In this document: positions 24,012-33,744 of the stretch, in pieces
Layout: every line of letters starts with the position of its first letter
Position numbering within the stretch: position 1 is the stretch's first letter
From: Sedimentisphaerales bacterium
Lineage (GTDB): Bacteria; Planctomycetota; Phycisphaerae; Sedimentisphaerales; Anaerobacaceae
DNA length: 59,901 nucleotides
Direction of reading: 5' to 3'
Assembly (NCBI GenBank): GCA_030603595.1
Contig: JAUVXL010000001.1
Span: 1 to 59,901 of the forward strand
Translations under genes and position numbers: made by a program
Notes under the pieces: model-generated
Database searches by the model: none
Seen by the model: the letters and a program-made list of their open reading frames with translations, nothing else
What the model was told of the DNA's origin: nothing

Positions 24012-24061
24012 GGATTCCCGCTCGCCGATCGGGGTCGAGGACAAGCTTCGCGGGAATGACA
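24012..24061. repeat. Long form of the ATTCCCGC palindromic repeat
   Basis: GGATTCCCGCTCGCCGATCG continues to AAGCTTCGCGGGAATGACA. Complementary ends flank an inner GGGTCGAGGACAAGCTTCG block. The same long form occurs at 27253-27302 and, inverted, at 41065-41114. It lies between the convergent racemase and oxidoreductase genes and could stop transcription from both sides. Confidence 0.8.
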
Positions 24062-24110
24062 TCTATTAGGGAATGACATCTATTAAGTAGCAGTTGTCAG
24101 TAGCTCTTCC

Positions 24111-25553
24111 TTACAGCATCCAGCCGTTGTGGAATTCTGGTTTTATGTATTGGTCGGCTTTGTCGGAGTTTGTGGCTTTCATTTTTTTGGCGTTCCAGGC
24201 GAGCTTTTGTTTTGTTCGCATGGCTACGTTGCCTAATAGGATTACTTCTGTCATTGGGCCGGAGTAGTCGAAGCCTCCGTGGGGTTGTTTGCCGCCTTTG
24301 CAGGCGTCTATCCAGTCGCGGTGGTGGCCCTTGGAGCGTGAGAGGGTCTTGGCGGGGCGTTTGTATTGCTTCATCTTATTCTCGGGAATGATCCTCGGGC
24401 TTCCGCCCCAGCCGTCGGCCATTAATTTGCCCTTGTCGCCGACAAAGAGAATGCCGTTTCCGCCGCCTGCCAGTTGGCGACCTGGTTCGAGTTCTTCGGG
24501 GCGAGGAGGCATGAGGCCGCCGCCGTACCACGTGAGTTTTACCGGGGGCATATCGCCGCGTGCGTGGAATTGGTAGTGGACTATAGAGCCGAAGGGGGTT
24601 GTCTCGGAGTTGATATTGGTCGCGCTGGCTTCGACGCTGTAGGGCTGGCCGAGCTTGAGTGCCCAGAAGGCGGGGTCCATATTGTGGCAGGCCATATCGC
24701 CTATCGCGCCTGTTCCGAAGTCCCACCATCCTCGCCAGTTGTACGGGGCGTAGGCGATGTGATACGGTCGCTTCTTGGCCGGGCCGAGCCATAGGTCCCA
24801 ATCCATCCCGGCGGGGACAGGCTGCGTTTCATCCGGCCTTTTCATACGAAAGCCGGCCCAATCGAGGCCTGTGTGGCTCCAAGCGTGTACCTCGCGGACA
24901 TCGCCGATTGCGCCGTCCCAAATCCATTCGCAGGTCAGGCGGATGGTCTCGCTGCTGTGGCCGTGGTTGCCCATCTGCGTTGCGACCCCGGCCTTGCGGG
25001 CCGCCTCGGTGATCTTGCGGGTCTCGTAGATCGAGTGGGCCAGGGGCTTTTCGCAATAGACATGCTTACCCCTGTTAATGGCGGCCATAGCTGCGGTGGC
25101 GTGCGTATGGTCGGGGGTGGCTATGAGGACGGCGTCGATGCTCTTTTCCTTTTCGAGCATCTTGCGAAAATCGATGTAAACGACACAGGGTTTGTATTTG
25201 GCGGTTGCCGGCTTGCTTTTGTAGCGGTCGTCGATGAGCTTTTTGACGGGTCCGCGTCCGGCCACGCCGCGATAGTAGAATCGGCTGTAGTCGGCCTGCT
25301 CGGTAACATCGCAGATTGCTGTTACCTGGACGTCGGCGTGCTGGAGGAGGGCATTTGTATTGTGCCTGCCCTGGCCGCCGGCGCCGATGACGGCGACGTT
25401 GAGCTTGTCGCTGGGGGCTGTATATCCGCGGGCGCCTAATACGTAGCGGGGCACGATGGTAAAGGCTGCGGTCGCCGCGGCGGTGCGGCTGAGGAAATCA
25501 CGCCTGGATACTTTAGCGTTTGCGGACTTGGCGGGTTTGTTGTTGGTCTTCAT
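24111..25553 (-). CDS. Tat-exported Gfo/Idh/MocA family oxidoreductase
   Basis: A 480-residue NAD(P)-dependent oxidoreductase. A twin-arginine signal comes first (VSRRDFLSRTAAATAAFTIV). The Rossmann motif LNVAVIGAGGQGRH starts at about residue 52, and ATPDHTHATAAMAAINRGKH and YCEKPLAH are the EKP-containing family blocks. The C-terminal alpha/beta domain contains DFGTGAIGDMACHNMDP. The ATG at 25553 follows GAGGTG. Such proteins act on sugars or their derivatives, here outside the cytoplasm. It is the last gene of the long leftward sulfatase series and probably modifies or oxidises a released sugar. Confidence 0.93.
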   Translation of the reverse strand: MKTNNKPAKSANAKVSRRDFLSRTAAATAAFTIVPRYVLGARGYTAPSDKLNVAVIGAGGQGRHNTNALLQHADVQVTAICDVTEQADYSRFYYRGVAGRGPVKKLIDDRYKSKPATAKYKPCVVYIDFRKMLEKEKSIDAVLIATPDHTHATAAMAAINRGKHVYCEKPLAHSIYETRKITEAARKAGVATQMGNHGHSSETIRLTCEWIWDGAIGDVREVHAWSHTGLDWAGFRMKRPDETQPVPAGMDWDLWLGPAKKRPYHIAYAPYNWRGWWDFGTGAIGDMACHNMDPAFWALKLGQPYSVEASATNINSETTPFGSIVHYQFHARGDMPPVKLTWYGGGLMPPRPEELEPGRQLAGGGNGILFVGDKGKLMADGWGGSPRIIPENKMKQYKRPAKTLSRSKGHHRDWIDACKGGKQPHGGFDYSGPMTEVILLGNVAMRTKQKLAWNAKKMKATNSDKADQYIKPEFHNGWML

Positions 25554-25768
25554 TCTGACACCTCTAAAAAGCAATACACTCGAATCATACCAGAGACAGA
25601 ATCCCTTTTCCAATGTGCGGAAACATTATAACAACAAATGGCAAGAGCGACAACAGTGCCAATCGACTATGAATAACTTGCCCTCTGTACAAGCCCGATT
25701 CTTCGGCTGCGTCTCAGAATGACAAATCCAGTTTTGTGAGACTGCCTAATAGTCGCACCCCCTCGGCG

Positions 25769-27151
25769 TTAGAGTTCGAGTGTCGATTTTCCCTTGGGCA
25801 GGTCGAAGCAGACGGTGATATTGCCGTCATCGGCGTGCCATGTGCCTGTTTTCAATAGCAGAGGTTTCTTGACGCGATTGAGTTTAACAGGAGTAGCGTT
25901 TACGGCAAGCTTCGGGATACCTGATGCGAAGCTTTTGAGCCGAACGGTGAATCCGGGTGTGGCGAACGGCGCATTGAATGTCACACCGGCGCCTTTTCTT
26001 TCGATCTTTGTCAACTCCTTGGCGGCCCAGTAGCGAGAGATTTCGCTTAGCTTCATCCAGATCAGGTTGTCGTAGCGGCTGTGGACTCGGCGGACTACTT
26101 CCTTGAAGATGTTGAAGCCGATTTCTTCGCCGTTGTAGTATATGCCGGGCCAGTGGCAGACGAGAATTGCCGGTTCGCCCTTGTCGATTACCTGGCCGAG
26201 CCTGCCGCCCTTTAGGTCTTCGGTGATGAACTTATCGACCGATCCGGGGACCAGGCCGTCCCAGCCACCGAACCAGTCGCCGGTGCAGCCGATTATCGAG
26301 ACGACGCATTTGGGATCGTCGCTATCGAGACCGGAGGCATACTGGACGAGAGGAGTGACGCTGCGGTCATTTGTGAAGAGATCGCGGAAATAGTGGGGGA
26401 TCTCGGCGTTGAAGACGTCACGGCATGATTCGAGCGTTGCCTTGGCGAGGTTGTCACGATTCTGGCCGCCGAACCCGCCGGGCGTTGTTATGCCCTCGCA
26501 ATCGAGGCCGACGTTTTTGAGGATTCGCAGGGCGTAGGTCATGTAGTCGGTCAGCACTTCGGCGGATTTATCCTGGCTCCAACCCCAATTCTCCATAAAC
26601 TTCTCGGTTGCCTGGGGATATGGCTGGCCGGTCGCCAGATCGATGACCCGCGTGTGCGTGACCATCTCGGGGTGGATGTCCCAGTTGGGCATCATGAATT
26701 CGCGGACGAGCTTGATGCTTTGGTCGAGGTCTTTTCTCGACCAGCCCGGCAGGCCGCGGTCGAGCCTGCCGACGCACGCCGGGTACGGAACGATGCTGTA
26801 TTTGCCCTTGACGCCGTGATCGCGGCACCACCGACCGAACTTGCGAACGAAAGAATCCGGTATTTCACGGGGCAACTTGCGCCAATCTTGCTTGTAGTTA
26901 TTCGGCCATACCTCGGCGAACTGCGGGATGCCGAAGTGCGCCAGGTTCACCAAACACGTCGAATCGTCAATGATTAAGCTCATAGGCGCGCGGTTCTGCG
27001 GATTGAGCACCTTAACACCAGCCGACTGATACGGCCGCTCGCCCTTGGGCTGGCCTACAGCACGGCCACTATTCAACAGAACCGCCCCCCCCGCCGCTAC
27101 CGCCGCGGCCTTGACAAATTCACGTCGAGTCATTTCTTCTTGTGCGGACAT
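25769..27151 (-). CDS. Tat-exported polysaccharide-deacetylase-like protein
   Basis: A 460-residue exported protein. The Tat signal TRREFVKAAAVAAGGAVLL begins at residue 8. The mature part has a TIM-barrel look: MSLIIDDSTCLVN near residue 58 recalls the DDxxxxx start of deacetylase-like barrels, GVKGKYSIVPYPACVGRL is strand two or three, and CHWPGIYYNGEEIG lies near the end of the barrel. A beta-rich domain of about 90 residues closes the chain. The family is not named with confidence; a glycoside hydrolase/deacetylase-superfamily fold is inferred. The ATG at 27151 follows AGGAGG. It lies between a sulfatase and the oxidoreductase. Confidence 0.6.
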   Translation of the reverse strand: MSAQEEMTRREFVKAAAVAAGGAVLLNSGRAVGQPKGERPYQSAGVKVLNPQNRAPMSLIIDDSTCLVNLAHFGIPQFAEVWPNNYKQDWRKLPREIPDSFVRKFGRWCRDHGVKGKYSIVPYPACVGRLDRGLPGWSRKDLDQSIKLVREFMMPNWDIHPEMVTHTRVIDLATGQPYPQATEKFMENWGWSQDKSAEVLTDYMTYALRILKNVGLDCEGITTPGGFGGQNRDNLAKATLESCRDVFNAEIPHYFRDLFTNDRSVTPLVQYASGLDSDDPKCVVSIIGCTGDWFGGWDGLVPGSVDKFITEDLKGGRLGQVIDKGEPAILVCHWPGIYYNGEEIGFNIFKEVVRRVHSRYDNLIWMKLSEISRYWAAKELTKIERKGAGVTFNAPFATPGFTVRLKSFASGIPKLAVNATPVKLNRVKKPLLLKTGTWHADDGNITVCFDLPKGKSTLEL

Positions 27152-27252
27152 AATGTTACCTCCTATGGTTGCACCGTTTTTTGAGCTTTACCATCCCCAA
27201 GCTGCGCTTGAGGCTGCCACCCAGACGCATTTCCAAACAGAGAAACGTTTGT

Positions 27253-27302
27253 GGATTCCCGCTCCCCAATCAGGGTCGAGGACAAGCTTCGCGGGAATGA
27301 CA
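27253..27302. repeat. Long form of the ATTCCCGC palindromic repeat
   Basis: Nearly identical to 24012-24061, starting GGATTCCCGCTCCCCAATCA and ending GCTTCGCGGGAATGACA. It sits between two leftward genes and could reduce read-through from the sulfatase into the deacetylase-like gene. Confidence 0.8.
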
Positions 27303-27331
27303 GATCGAACGATTTCTTCCTATCAGATACT

Positions 27332-28783
27332 CTAAGTTTTTGTTTTTGGCAGAGGGAATACCTCAGATTTTGTTCTGGCGGTTGTTAGCATTTCGGTCAT
27401 CTTTGCGAGGATTTTGGGGTTCTCTTTGCCTACGTCATTTTGTTCTCCGATGTCTTGGGCGAGGTTGTACAGTTCGATCTTTCTGCCGGGCCTTGTGCGG
27501 ACCAGCTTCCAATCGCCCATTCTGATTCCCTGCCTGCCGCCAAGCTCCCAGTATAGATGGTCGTGGGTTTTCTGTTTTCGGCGGTTGCCCAGGAGTGTCG
27601 GCAGGTATGAGATTCCGTCTATATTTGCCGGCGGTTCGGCGCCTATGATTTCACAGGCGGTTGGCAGGAAGTCCCAGAATGCGGAGACGTGGTCTGTTTC
27701 GGAGCCGGGCTTGATTTTGCCGGGCCAGCGTGCGATGAAGGGCACGCGAATGCCGCCTTCATAGACCGAGCCTTTGAGGCCCCGCAGCGGACCGGCACTC
27801 TCGAAGAAGGCCGAATCGGCACCGCCGGCATAAGTCGGGCCGTTGTCGCTGGTAAAGATTACGAGCGTATTCTTATCAAGCCTGAGTTTTTTGAGCAGGG
27901 ACATGATTCTGCCGACGTCTTTATCCATTCGCGTGACCATGCCGGCGTAGCAGGCCCGGGGATTTTCGTGTGGGATGTAGCCCTTCTTGCCGTCGTAAGG
28001 CGGGTCGGGCCACTTGCCTTTGTACTCGGCCAGCGAGTCCTCCGGCACCTGGAGCGCAACGTGTGGGATTGTGAAGGGGACATAACAGAAGAAGGGCCTG
28101 TCTTTGTTGGCCGTTATGAACTTGAGGGCCTCCTTGGCGATCAGGTCGTGCGAATAGACTTGCTCTTTGCCGTCCTTGTTGGCTTCGATCCATTCGATTT
28201 TATTGTCCGACCAGAGGTGGTTGGCATAGTAGGTGTGGGCCTGGCGCTGGCAGATATAGCCGTAGAATCTGTCGAAACCCTGCTTGTCGGGCTCGCCGGT
28301 GGTTCCGACTCGGCCGAGGCCCCACTTGCCAAATGCTCCGGTCGTATAGCCGGCGTCTTTTAGTATCTTGGCGACCGTTACAGTGCCCGCCTCCAACGGC
28401 CACTGCCCCCCTATCGTCGAGCCGAGCTTCCATCCTTCGGCGCCTCCGACCTGCTTGTTGCCGCGGACCTGGGAGTGGCCGGTGTGCAGCCCGGTCATCA
28501 GGGTGCAGCGGGATGGGGCGCAGACGGGGTTGCCGGAATAGTGCTGGGTGAATTTCATGCCGGCGTCGGCGAGCTTGTCGATATTGGGCGTCTTAATTTT
28601 CTTCTGCCCGTAACAGCCAACCTCGGCGTAACCAAGGTCGTCGGCGAGGATATAGACGATATTGGGCTTGCTCTTGTCGGCCGACGAACGAGCTGACAGG
28701 CTCGTGCATCCGGACAATGAAAGGCCTGCAGCGCCAAGGCCTACGGCTCTTAGAAAATTGCGACGTGAAATTGCTGTCATCAT
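27332..28783 (-). CDS. Tat-exported arylsulfatase, Cys-type
   Basis: A 483-residue type I sulfatase. A Tat signal (ISRRNFLRAVGLGAAGLSLS) is followed by a possible lipobox LSGC. PNIVYILADDLGYAEVGCYG carries the metal-binding DD. PVCAPSRCTLMTG holds the CxPSR motif whose Cys becomes formylglycine. TSDNGP supplies the later metal-binding Asp-Asn. ATG pairs at 28783 and 28780 both follow AGGAG; the second has the better spacing. It removes sulfate esters from a secreted or imported glycan, target unknown. The upstream leader is nearly identical to that of the next sulfatase. No maturation enzyme is in the window. Confidence 0.96.
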   Translation of the reverse strand: MMTAISRRNFLRAVGLGAAGLSLSGCTSLSARSSADKSKPNIVYILADDLGYAEVGCYGQKKIKTPNIDKLADAGMKFTQHYSGNPVCAPSRCTLMTGLHTGHSQVRGNKQVGGAEGWKLGSTIGGQWPLEAGTVTVAKILKDAGYTTGAFGKWGLGRVGTTGEPDKQGFDRFYGYICQRQAHTYYANHLWSDNKIEWIEANKDGKEQVYSHDLIAKEALKFITANKDRPFFCYVPFTIPHVALQVPEDSLAEYKGKWPDPPYDGKKGYIPHENPRACYAGMVTRMDKDVGRIMSLLKKLRLDKNTLVIFTSDNGPTYAGGADSAFFESAGPLRGLKGSVYEGGIRVPFIARWPGKIKPGSETDHVSAFWDFLPTACEIIGAEPPANIDGISYLPTLLGNRRKQKTHDHLYWELGGRQGIRMGDWKLVRTRPGRKIELYNLAQDIGEQNDVGKENPKILAKMTEMLTTARTKSEVFPLPKTKT

Positions 28784-28852
28784 CTTGCTCCTGTAAGCTC
28801 AGAAAAAACGGTTGTCGTCAAAATTCTACACGAAAGCCGGGCGAATGGAAGT

Positions 28853-30400
28853 CTATTCTGCAGAGTCCGACTTTCGCTTCGGCGTCAGCTTGCGCCCCGG
28901 CAGCGATAGTCTCGCCCTTGGATCATACGCCGGGTTTGCCTGTGGCACAACGGCCTCAGTCTCATCAAGGAAGCGCCCGATCATCGCATCCAATTCTTTG
29001 ACTATCTGCGGGTGTCTGGCGGCCAGGTTGCTTTTCTCGCCGATGTCTTCGGAAAGATCGTAGAGTTCATAGCGATTCTTTTGCTCCGGGCCGTCGGCGT
29101 AGAAGCGGATTAGCTTCCAGTCGCCCTTTCGAACGTAAGTTGAGGGCTGGAAACCCTCTTGATTGGCCGGGCCGTGCGGAAAGTGGCAGAAGATCGCATC
29201 GCGTCGCAGCGTGCCGCCCTTCAAAGCCGGGACAATGCTGATACCGTCGAAATGCTGCCCCGCTCGACGCTCGATATCTGTCATCTCAAGGATTGTGGGG
29301 TAGAAATCGATGCTTGAGATGATTTGCTCGCTCTTTGAGGCGGGCTTGGTGACTCCGGGCCAGATGATTATGCATGGCTCTCGCGTTCCGCCTTCGTAGA
29401 TAGTCGCCTTTCCGCCGCGTAGCGGGCTGTTGCTGGTTACGGGGAGGTCGGGATAGCATTGCCTCGAAGGCCAGTGGATGCCTCCGTTGTCGCTGAAGAA
29501 TACTATTATTGTGTTTTCGGCCAATCCGAGTTCGTCGATTGTCTTTACGACGCGGCCGACGTTGGCGTCCAGCGTTTCGATCATGCCCGCGTTGACGGGC
29601 TGTCGCTGCTGGTCGTCCGGTCTTGCCTTGTTCTTGTACTTCTTCTCAAGCTGCGGCTTGGCTTCGTGCGGGGCGTGGACGGAGAAGGCCCAGTAGTTTA
29701 CGAAGAACGGGCGGTCCTTATTCGCCTTGATGAAGTCGATGGCTTTGGCGGCAACGATATCTTCAATGTGATCGCCCTTCTCGCCCTGGTTTATCGTCAT
29801 CTTGGGGGTTGTGTGCCACGGGGCGAGATAGTGCTTGGGCGGTCCCGGGCCGTGCCAGTGGGGTATATCGACGTCAAAACCGTGATGCAGCGGGTCGTAA
29901 GGCTCGGGCCCGAGATGCCACTTGCCGAAGTGGGCGGTGGCGTAGCCCGCATCCTTGAGGGCCTCTGCCAGCGTGTAGTAGCCGGGCTTGAGGCGCGTCA
30001 GGGAATTGGCGACGAGCCATTTCGAGCGCGGCGAGGCCTTTTTTTGCAGGGATTTGTCGAGAACGAGATTTGGCAAATGACAGGCCGGAGACGTAATGCC
30101 GATGCGGGCGGGGTGCAGGCCCGTGAGAATGCTCGACCGCGTCGGCGAGCAAAGCGGATTAGCCGCGTAGGCATTCGTGAACATCATGCCGCGCTTAGCC
30201 AGAGCGTCGATATTGGGCGTCTCGTAGAAAGTGCTGCCATAGAGAGAAGTATCCCGCCAACCGAGGTCGTCTGCGAGAAAGAATATGATATTTGGCTTAT
30301 CGTTAGGCTCATCGGCAAAAGAGGACGATTTGGGAAGCGACATAGCGGCGATGCCAACGCTGAGGCCCTTTAGAAAATTGCGACGGGACATCGAGGTCAT
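28853..30400 (-). CDS. Tat-exported arylsulfatase, Cys-type
   Basis: A 515-residue type I sulfatase. The Tat signal is MSRRNFLKGLSVGIAAMSLP. PNIIFFLADDLGWRDTSLYG gives the metal-binding DD, NPLCSPTRSSILTG the CxPTR formylglycine motif, and FFSDNGG the later metal site. GHWHLGPEPY-type residues (KWHLGPEPYDP) carry the substrate Lys/His. The tail is basic. The ATG at 30400 follows AGGAG with 7-nt spacing. It is 69 bp upstream of the next sulfatase and 44 bp downstream of the beta-helix gene, so all three are probably one transcript. Confidence 0.96.
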   Translation of the reverse strand: MTSMSRRNFLKGLSVGIAAMSLPKSSSFADEPNDKPNIIFFLADDLGWRDTSLYGSTFYETPNIDALAKRGMMFTNAYAANPLCSPTRSSILTGLHPARIGITSPACHLPNLVLDKSLQKKASPRSKWLVANSLTRLKPGYYTLAEALKDAGYATAHFGKWHLGPEPYDPLHHGFDVDIPHWHGPGPPKHYLAPWHTTPKMTINQGEKGDHIEDIVAAKAIDFIKANKDRPFFVNYWAFSVHAPHEAKPQLEKKYKNKARPDDQQRQPVNAGMIETLDANVGRVVKTIDELGLAENTIIVFFSDNGGIHWPSRQCYPDLPVTSNSPLRGGKATIYEGGTREPCIIIWPGVTKPASKSEQIISSIDFYPTILEMTDIERRAGQHFDGISIVPALKGGTLRRDAIFCHFPHGPANQEGFQPSTYVRKGDWKLIRFYADGPEQKNRYELYDLSEDIGEKSNLAARHPQIVKELDAMIGRFLDETEAVVPQANPAYDPRARLSLPGRKLTPKRKSDSAE

Positions 30401-30444
30401 TTTCTTGCTCCTGAAAAAGTCGAATGCTTCCGCACAATTGCAGG

Positions 30445-32091
30445 TTAGGGCTGCTTAGCCGGCGAAACAGGGACAAATTTGGCCTTTACGCCGAACTGCA
30501 TTTTGGGTGTTCCGCTTTCGTGAGCGCCAATGTCCGGGTGGTTTTCGTTCACTGGCTCGCAGAAATTCGGAATAACCTCTGCGGCATCGATTCCCATGCT
30601 CGACGGCGCCAACTGGAACATGCCTTTTTTCGTCTCAAAATCAAAACCTGCTCCCTGCACATAACGCGGCATCCCTTTCAGGCCATGTTTCTCATGTCCT
30701 GGCGGGAAGGCGGCGGAAACAAGATCATAGTCAAAATCATTGCCCTTATGGTCGGAGCTGACGGCGATACTGCGAGTGTTTTCGGGGCGGACATGCAAGA
30801 TGTTGTTTCGCGTCGTGCAGTGCCTTATAATCCTGCCGCCCCCGCCCAATCCGTTGCAACCTTTGTTACCTTCCTGGAGAATCGTATTATTGAAGATATA
30901 CTGAGTGCCGGACATCCAGTCGGCGCTGCCTGCATAGCCCATCTTGAGGAAATTGCCGTGGGTCATATCCCAACTGCTGCCGGGCGGGCTGAAGCTCGAA
31001 CCGGATATGTTCCGCCAGATATACAACGGCCCGACTGATATGGCGGCATTTCCTATTGCCATGAGCGTATTTTCGATGTAGTTGTTCCATACGCGTATGT
31101 TTCGGCCGTTTCCTTCGACTTCAATCCCGTCGTCCCAGCAGTCGGCAATATAGTTGCAGTAGATGTCGCTGTCGGCTCCCGGAAATCCTCGATAGCTCCC
31201 ATTGGAGCCGGCGCCCAGGATGTCGTTGTAGTAATGGTTCTCGTCCGAGAAGAACTCGTTGTAGCGGATGACGTGATTGCCTTGCGAATTGAAGAAGACA
31301 ACGCACTGGGGTCCTTCCGGGTGATAGGTCTTATTCTTCTCGGCCCAACTATTGCTGTCGGACGAAGGATGGTGAATCTTGCAGCGCTGAATAGTCACCG
31401 AACGGATATCCTTGTTGTTGGAGAATACACCCGCCTGGTAGTTTCGTCCGAAACCGGTTTCGTCGCTGCTGCCCCACTTGCTTATATCGCAGTCTTCGAT
31501 AACGATATGGTGGCCTCGGAAAATGCGAATGGCGTGTTCGGTAACATTGCGAACGGTGAAGCCTCGGAGGATAATATAGCTGCCTTGCACCTCGATTCCA
31601 TGCTTTGCGTTATTGGCCGTGTCAATCGTGCATCCGGCGCCGTCGAAAAGCACATAGGCATCGGGGCTTCCCGACCGATTCACTACGAGCGGCGTGTCGC
31701 GATCGGAGACCTTGACCGTGGACGCCACAGGGAAGTTCTCGCTCCATGTGGCGCCTCTGCATTCTGTTCGCACGTCGGCTCCTTCGAGAGTCAATGCTAT
31801 GTCATAGGTTGTCGCCGGGGTGAGATTCACAATGCTGCCGCGATAGTCGGCTTTGCATTCCGGCGTATTGACCGGGTGGTACAGCAGCGGAAAACCCTCG
31901 TTCCAGTGCTCCTGGCCTGCTTTACGGTACTTCACTAATACCCGGCGTTCTGCGGACCCTTGCGCCGGCGAGAAGTATATGCCTATACAGTGGAATGTGG
32001 GAACCAGGAAGGCGTTGGCTTCATTCTTGGAGTGCTCGGCCTGTGCCGAGGTCATCAGGATAAGCGATAAAACGCAGGTGGATATCATCAT
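30445..32091 (-). CDS. Secreted right-handed beta-helix protein
   Basis: A 548-residue exported protein. The signal peptide (1-18) ends SAQA. Residues about 25-125 look like a fibronectin-type beta domain. From about 150 a parallel beta-helix follows, with repeated coils such as SYIILRGFTVRNVTEHAIRI, HHIVIEDCDI and NIRVWNNYIENTLMAIGN. Such helices are found in pectate-lyase-like polysaccharide lyases and in some sulfated-glycan depolymerases. No diagnostic catalytic residues were identified, so lyase or hydrolase activity is only inferred. Neighbouring sulfatases suggest a sulfated polymer as substrate. Confidence 0.85.
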   Translation of the reverse strand: MMISTCVLSLILMTSAQAEHSKNEANAFLVPTFHCIGIYFSPAQGSAERRVLVKYRKAGQEHWNEGFPLLYHPVNTPECKADYRGSIVNLTPATTYDIALTLEGADVRTECRGATWSENFPVASTVKVSDRDTPLVVNRSGSPDAYVLFDGAGCTIDTANNAKHGIEVQGSYIILRGFTVRNVTEHAIRIFRGHHIVIEDCDISKWGSSDETGFGRNYQAGVFSNNKDIRSVTIQRCKIHHPSSDSNSWAEKNKTYHPEGPQCVVFFNSQGNHVIRYNEFFSDENHYYNDILGAGSNGSYRGFPGADSDIYCNYIADCWDDGIEVEGNGRNIRVWNNYIENTLMAIGNAAISVGPLYIWRNISGSSFSPPGSSWDMTHGNFLKMGYAGSADWMSGTQYIFNNTILQEGNKGCNGLGGGGRIIRHCTTRNNILHVRPENTRSIAVSSDHKGNDFDYDLVSAAFPPGHEKHGLKGMPRYVQGAGFDFETKKGMFQLAPSSMGIDAAEVIPNFCEPVNENHPDIGAHESGTPKMQFGVKAKFVPVSPAKQP

Positions 32092-32232
32092 AAGCGATTG
32101 TCCTTAAAGATACGATCTCAATAATACCACAACATCCGGCTTCATTCCAACTTCTCCGAACAATCCAGATCGGATTATCACTGCTGCAATCATTTGCTCA
32201 TGCTTCGCAAAACCCAAAAGCCCAAGACCAAA

Positions 32233-33744
32233 TCAGCCTTTGGCTCCTCGGATTATGTTTCGATTGCCGTCGGTCCAATTGTCTCTGTACCACGTGCATT
32301 GCTCGAACGTATCATTTAGGGATTCCATTTTGGCCGCGAGCATTTTGCGGAATCGCTTCATTGTTCCAGCATGTTTGGCATCGCCGGCGAGATTGGTCGT
32401 TTGATACGGATCGTTCTTGTTGTCGAAGAGCAGTTCCGATTTATCCACGCGATAGATGGCGTATGTATATTGCTTGTCGCGCAGGGCGCGCCACTCGTGG
32501 CCGTTCTCCCAGGCTGCGCAGGCGCCGGTATTCTGGAGGAAAGCGGCCTGCGGTTCGGGCCCTTTGCGTCCGAGCGCGCAACGGCTGAGATCCATCCCCT
32601 CGGCGTCTTTGGGGACCTTCAGGCCCATCAGCGAAAGGACCGTGGGCATGATATCGACGGTTGAGAGGCACGCATCCGAGACCAATCCCGCGGGAATCCT
32701 TTCTGGCCAGCGGATTAGGAAGGGTATGCGTGCGGCCTCTTCGTAGAAGATGTTTTTGGCCCGCCTGCCTTGTGCGCCGAACATTTCGCCGTGGTCGGAG
32801 GTAAAGACGATAATCGTATTTTCGCCAAGTCCGGCCTTGTCCACCGCGTCCAGGAGGCGAGCCATATTCCAGTCGAGGTTGGCTGTCATCGCGTAGTAGT
32901 TGCGGCGCCATGTTTCGATGTTCTTACGCTGGTTGGGATTGAGGCGGCCCCACCCGTCGGCGTATTTGTCGTTTTTGCCCTTGTAGTTGGGCGGGTTGGG
33001 CAGCGAGACCGATTCGAACATCTCTCTGTACTTCGCGGGCACGTTGTTCGCCGACCAGGGGTCGTGGGGTGTGCCGTAGGATAGGAACGCGGCGAAAGGT
33101 TTTTCGGATTCAGCAGCGCCGCTGAGAAAATCGATCATCATATCGGTCTGGGCGTCGGGCTCGTAAACATCGTCGCCGTAGAAAATTTTCTTGGGCGAAT
33201 CGGTGTGGTAATAGGCGTTGTAGTAATTGTGGTGAAAACCATAAGCGGCCCAGTAGCCATCAAAGCCGAGGCGGTTCGGGCCCGGGGGCGTGAAGCTGTT
33301 CTTCGGATCGGAATGATTGCCGAGTTGATTGGCGTAGAGGTGCCATTTGCCGATATAGCCGGTCTGATAGCCACCCCGCGTCAGGACGTGGCCGAAGCAT
33401 TCGTGGTCGGTTCTCATGCGAAGTTCGTTGATTACCATGCCCGTGGAGGTTGTATATTTGCCGGTAAAGAGGGACGCTCGATAGGCCGCACAGACGGGCA
33501 TATTGGAGACGGCATTTCGGAAATTCACGCCCTGCGAAGCCAACTTATCGAGGTTGGGCGTCCGCGCGTTCTTATCGCCGGCGTAACCGCAACGCGTATA
33601 GCCTAATTGGTCGGCGAAGATAAAGAGCAAATTGGGCCGCCCCGCCGCTTTGGAATGTCGCTTTCCGGCCAGAGGGGTACATGAACCTAAAGTTATGCCG
33701 GCGCTGCCGAGGGCGGCGGCTTTGATGAAATCACGTCTTTTCAT
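32233..33744 (-). CDS. Tat-exported sulfatase with a CxAxR active-site motif
   Basis: A 503-residue type I sulfatase. The Tat signal is MKRRDFIKAAALGSAGITLG, followed by SCTPLAG (possible lipobox). PNLLFIFADQLGYTRCGYAG has DQ where the metal pair is usually DD. MPVCAAYRASLFTG is the core motif in the CxAxR form, which still fits the broad (C/S)-x-(P/A)-x-R pattern. TSDHGEMFGAQG supplies the later metal site with His instead of Asn. The start at 33744 overlaps the transporter stop by 4 nt; an upstream extension in frame has no signal. This ties it directly to the anmK-murQ-transporter set. The substrate may be a sulfated amino sugar. Confidence 0.93.
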   Translation of the reverse strand: MKRRDFIKAAALGSAGITLGSCTPLAGKRHSKAAGRPNLLFIFADQLGYTRCGYAGDKNARTPNLDKLASQGVNFRNAVSNMPVCAAYRASLFTGKYTTSTGMVINELRMRTDHECFGHVLTRGGYQTGYIGKWHLYANQLGNHSDPKNSFTPPGPNRLGFDGYWAAYGFHHNYYNAYYHTDSPKKIFYGDDVYEPDAQTDMMIDFLSGAAESEKPFAAFLSYGTPHDPWSANNVPAKYREMFESVSLPNPPNYKGKNDKYADGWGRLNPNQRKNIETWRRNYYAMTANLDWNMARLLDAVDKAGLGENTIIVFTSDHGEMFGAQGRRAKNIFYEEAARIPFLIRWPERIPAGLVSDACLSTVDIMPTVLSLMGLKVPKDAEGMDLSRCALGRKGPEPQAAFLQNTGACAAWENGHEWRALRDKQYTYAIYRVDKSELLFDNKNDPYQTTNLAGDAKHAGTMKRFRKMLAAKMESLNDTFEQCTWYRDNWTDGNRNIIRGAKG

